In this document: piece after piece, positions 6,964 through 8,787 of the stretch
Numbering within the stretch: the stretch's first letter is position 1
Layout: each line of letters opens with the position of its first letter
DNA from: Spirochaetes bacterium RBG_16_67_19
GTDB lineage: Bacteria > Spirochaetota > Spirochaetia > SZUA-6 > DRHE01
Assembly: GCA_001829505.1 (NCBI GenBank)
Contig: MIBK01000181.1
Span: 1 to 8,787, forward strand
DNA: 8,787 bases
Reading direction: 5' to 3'
Program-made: the position numbers and the translations under genes
The notes under the pieces: model-generated
Told to the model about the DNA's origin: nothing
Seen by the model: the letters and a program-made list of their open reading frames with translations, nothing else
Databases searched by the model: none

Positions 6964-8019
6964 TCAACCCTGCTCTTTCACCTTGACCGCGGAGCCGTCC
7001 TGCACCAGGTGGTTGCCCTCGGTGATCAGGCGGCTTCCCGCGGCCAATCCGTACAGAATGACGGTGCGGGTATTGTCGCTCGGGCCGGGCACCACCGGGA
7101 CCTTCTGCGCCCGGCTGTCCTTCTCGACCATGACGTAGGTCTGCTCGCCGCTGGTGAGGATGGCCTGGCTGGGCACGGCGATCTGGTTGCGGAGGGAATG
7201 GCGCTTCAGCCTGACCTTGGCGGTGATGCCGGACAGGATGACCCGGTCCGGATTGTCCACCAGGACCTCCGCTTGGAAGGTGAGGGTTTCCGCGGAGACC
7301 TCCCGGCTCACCCGCGCCAGCGAGCCTTTCCAGGTCCGGCCGGGCACCATGGCGAAGCTGACCTCCGCCCCGTTGCCGATGGACACCCCGGCGATTTCCT
7401 GCTCCGGTATGCCGATGCCGATCCTGACCCTGTCCAGGCGGGCCACGGTGAAGGTGCGGCTTCCGGGGGCCAGCTCCTGGTGCAGCTCGATGAAGCGGGA
7501 GGTGACCACCCCGCCGATGGAGGTGATGCACATCGCCCCCTCCAGCATCTTCTCCGCCTCCAGCAGCGCGCTCTTGCTGTTCAGCCAGGCCAGCTCCGCC
7601 TGGTCCATGGCCAGACGCGAGGCGTTGCCGTCGTCGTAGAACTGCTGCTGGCGGCCGTGGTTCTCCCGGGCGATGCGCTCGTTGAGCAGGGCCACCTCAT
7701 AAGCCGTGCGCGTCCTGGCCGAGTCGATCCGGCCCAGGGACTGGCCCCTGGCCACCAGGTCCCCCTCCCGGACGGTGATCGCTTCCACGGATCCCCCGGC
7801 CGCGCTGAGCAGGGTCTTCTCCTCCAGGGCGGCGACCTTTCCGTAGTACTCGCCGTACTCGATGAAATCGCCCGGTTCGACCGTAAGCACCCGCACGGCC
7901 ACGGGGGCCTGGCGATCCGCTGAGGAGTCGAGCGCCGCCGGTTCCCCGGCGGGCGGCTTCTGGCAACCGAGGACGGACAGGCTCAACATGGTCAGGGAGA
8001 TGAGGATCGTGTTCTTCAT
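6964..8019 (-). CDS. RND efflux periplasmic adaptor (membrane fusion protein), lipoprotein
   Basis: The protein has 351 residues. A lipoprotein signal ends in LSVLGC, predicting lipidation at C19 after cleavage. The first half of the lipoyl/barrel-sandwich domain is at about 68-100 (GGSVEAITVREGDLVARGQ), a short alpha-helical hairpin at about 101-160, and the second lipoyl half at about 162-195 (GGVVTSRFIE). The beta-barrel covers about 196-275 and the membrane-proximal domain about 277-350 (IAVPSQAIL at 280-288). It should bridge the RND pump and outer-membrane factor across the periplasm, anchored by its lipid. The second lipoyl half usually opens with an Ala/Arg-Pro-Phe-type segment; here it reads MCITSIGG, leaving an unusual Cys164. 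The start at ATG 8019 overlaps the upstream stop as ATGA and has AGGAG 7 nt upstream. The RND gene begins 5 nt after this gene's stop, so the two are surely co-transcribed. Confidence 0.95.
   Translation of the reverse strand: MKNTILISLTMLSLSVLGCQKPPAGEPAALDSSADRQAPVAVRVLTVEPGDFIEYGEYYGKVAALEEKTLLSAAGGSVEAITVREGDLVARGQSLGRIDSARTRTAYEVALLNERIARENHGRQQQFYDDGNASRLAMDQAELAWLNSKSALLEAEKMLEGAMCITSIGGVVTSRFIELHQELAPGSRTFTVARLDRVRIGIGIPEQEIAGVSIGNGAEVSFAMVPGRTWKGSLARVSREVSAETLTFQAEVLVDNPDRVILSGITAKVRLKRHSLRNQIAVPSQAILTSGEQTYVMVEKDSRAQKVPVVPGPSDNTRTVILYGLAAGSRLITEGNHLVQDGSAVKVKEQG
6968..6971 (-). promoter_or_regulatory. Weak ribosome binding site of the RND pump gene
   Basis: AGGG lies 9 nt upstream of ATG 6958, inside the last codons of the adaptor gene. 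The adaptor stop codon falls between this site and the start, so initiation is probably helped by ribosomes finishing the adaptor. Confidence 0.45.
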
Positions 8020-8787
8020 TCCAAAGCTCCTACGGCATACTCTAAGTCTAGCAAAGTAGTAATATACGCATATTTCGTTCTCAGTACCTGATTGCGGGCG
8101 CTGGAGAGCTTGTTATCGGCGTCGTCCAGCTCCAGGCGTTCCAGGGCCCCTGTGGCGAATCCCTTCTCGGCCAGCTCGTAGGCCTTCTCCGCCAGCCGGA
8201 CGTTGAGCTCCAGGACTTCCATGGAGGCCTGGGTCTTCCGGAGCTGCAGCACCAGGGATTCGATTTCCAGCTCCGCCGCCTGCCTGCTTTGGGAGAGGGC
8301 TTTCTCCATTTCCGCGATGCCGGACTCCATGTTGGCGATCTTCACCGCCGTGGAGGAAAACGGCAGCAGGGCGTCCAGAGACAGGCTCAGGTTGACCGCG
8401 AACATCCCGGTCGGCTGCATCCAGTCGCCGCGCGGGTCCTGGAACCAGGGATCCCGGAAGGGGTCGCCGGCGAAGGTCGGATCGAGGGTGTAGATCAGGC
8501 TGAGCAGGGGGGTGTAGGTCGCCCTGCGCTGCAGGTTCCTGGCGTTCCGCTGGATGGCAAGGGCTTGGCGCATGGCCTGGAGGTCCAGGCGGCCGGCCAC
8601 CCGATCCCGGATCAAGGTTTCCGCGTCCACCTCCACGGTCCTGATCCGCAGGGGATCGAGCAGCTGGATCGTGTCCGCCCGCTTCAGCCCCAGCAGCTGC
8701 TTGAAGGACAATTCGGCGGTCTGGTAACCCATGGCCTGTTCCTCCAGCGCGGGCTTGAGGTTCTCCCAGGCCACCTGGGCGCTGAGC
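8016..8787 (-). CDS. TolC-type outer-membrane efflux factor, N-terminus cut by window edge
   Basis: The last 256 residues are visible; the frame stays open to the right edge, so the true start is outside. The sequence has the OEP-family layout. A helical stretch (QVAWENLKPALEEQAMGYQ) is followed by two helices spanning DAETLIRDRVAGR and LDLQAMRQALAIQRNARNL. Next comes a strand segment rich in aromatics and Asp (DPWFQDPRGDWMQPTGMF), then LSLSLDALLPFSS, a long coiled region, and the closing GFATGALERLELDDADNKL helix. It forms the outer-membrane channel of the tripartite pump with the two genes downstream. Full-length family members are about 420-500 residues, so roughly the first half is missing. 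The aromatic segment before LLPFSS recalls spirochaetal members, from memory only. The last 23 or so codons are strikingly AT-rich compared with the rest of the gene. The stop overlaps the adaptor start by 4 bp. Confidence 0.9.
   Translation of the reverse strand, partial: LSAQVAWENLKPALEEQAMGYQTAELSFKQLLGLKRADTIQLLDPLRIRTVEVDAETLIRDRVAGRLDLQAMRQALAIQRNARNLQRRATYTPLLSLIYTLDPTFAGDPFRDPWFQDPRGDWMQPTGMFAVNLSLSLDALLPFSSTAVKIANMESGIAEMEKALSQSRQAAELEIESLVLQLRKTQASMEVLELNVRLAEKAYELAEKGFATGALERLELDDADNKLSSARNQVLRTKYAYITTLLDLEYAVGALE
8019..8087 (-). other. AT-rich, rare-codon patch at the 3' end of the outer-membrane factor gene
   Basis: From GTA at 8085-8087 to the final GAA at 8019-8021 most codons end in A or T, or are codons avoided elsewhere here: GTA, AGA, AAA, TAT, TAT, ATT, ACT, ACT, TTG, CTA, TTA, TAT, GTA, GGA, GCT, TTG, GAA. 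Codons before it and from the start of the adaptor mostly end in G or C. The protein sequence remains normal for the family, so the reading frame is intact. The patch contains the adaptor's ribosome binding site, so it may keep the mRNA unstructured there. It could also be a converted or transferred segment. Confidence 0.6.
8027..8032 (-). promoter_or_regulatory. Ribosome binding site of the adaptor gene
   Basis: TAGGAG lies 7 nt upstream of ATG 8019 and is encoded within the GTA-GGA-G codons of the outer-membrane factor gene. With the ATGA overlap it supports the adaptor start and suggests translational coupling. Confidence 0.75.

Noticed and set aside
2066..7138. A 1690-codon plus-strand open frame opposite the GH31 and RND genes, with His/Gln-rich translation.
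   Set aside because: It is exactly codon-aligned antisense to both genes, which share a frame. A stop would need a TTA, CTA or TCA sense codon, and these are rare in such GC-rich genes. Its translation has no domain I recognise.
6959..7531. N-terminal extension of the RND reading frame upstream of 6958.
   Set aside because: This part lies out of frame over the adaptor gene. The recognisable RND start, with TM1 a few residues in, is ATG 6958.
8019..8087. An internal promoter in the AT-rich patch.
   Set aside because: Several TATA-like hexamers occur, but none has a convincing -35 at 16-18 nt.
8016..8774. A complete outer-membrane factor starting with GTG at 8774.
   Set aside because: The frame is open to the window edge, the sequence there is internal to a TolC-family protein, and 252 residues is about half the usual length. 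The gene is partial.

Overview
This is a GC-rich bacterial window with all six genes on the minus strand, so it is read from right to left. The lipoprotein adaptor and outer-membrane factor point to a diderm (Gram-negative-type) bacterium. The outer-membrane factor, with aromatic/aspartate-rich segments leading into an LLPFSS stretch, looks to me like those of spirochaetes. That is an impression from memory, not a placement.

Right and centre (8787 down to 1325) form one tightly packed probable operon. It begins with the C-terminal 256 residues of a TolC-type outer-membrane factor, cut by the window edge. A lipoprotein membrane-fusion adaptor follows, overlapping it by 4 bp (ATGA). Next come a 1066-residue RND inner-membrane pump (5-nt gap) and an 808-residue family 31 glycoside hydrolase (6-nt gap). 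The first three make a complete tripartite efflux system. The GH31 enzyme has no visible export signal and is not a standard member of such an operon, so its position is the most unusual part of the layout. The operon promoter lies outside the window.

Left (1306 down to 1) is a second, separately promoted unit. A near-consensus sigma70-type promoter (TTGACA, 17-nt spacer, TATAGT) starts 18 nt after the GH31 stop. Its -10 overlaps a 30-bp imperfect palindrome, a likely autoregulatory operator. The unit encodes an Rrf2-family regulator with three cysteines plus Glu8 and His12, a possible Fe-S sensor. The second gene, 21 nt downstream, is a DUF2249-DUF438-hemerythrin (HHE) protein running off the left edge. 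Together they suggest a redox or nitric-oxide responsive module, by inference from the families. I see no terminator between the two units, so readthrough from the efflux/GH31 operon is possible.

There is no RNA gene, mobile element or CRISPR array, and no gene-free stretch longer than about 100 bases. I see no clearly new system. The points most worth a second look are the GH31-efflux linkage, the Rrf2 ligand set and operator, and a sharply bounded AT-rich, rare-codon patch at the end of the outer-membrane factor gene that carries the adaptor's ribosome binding site.
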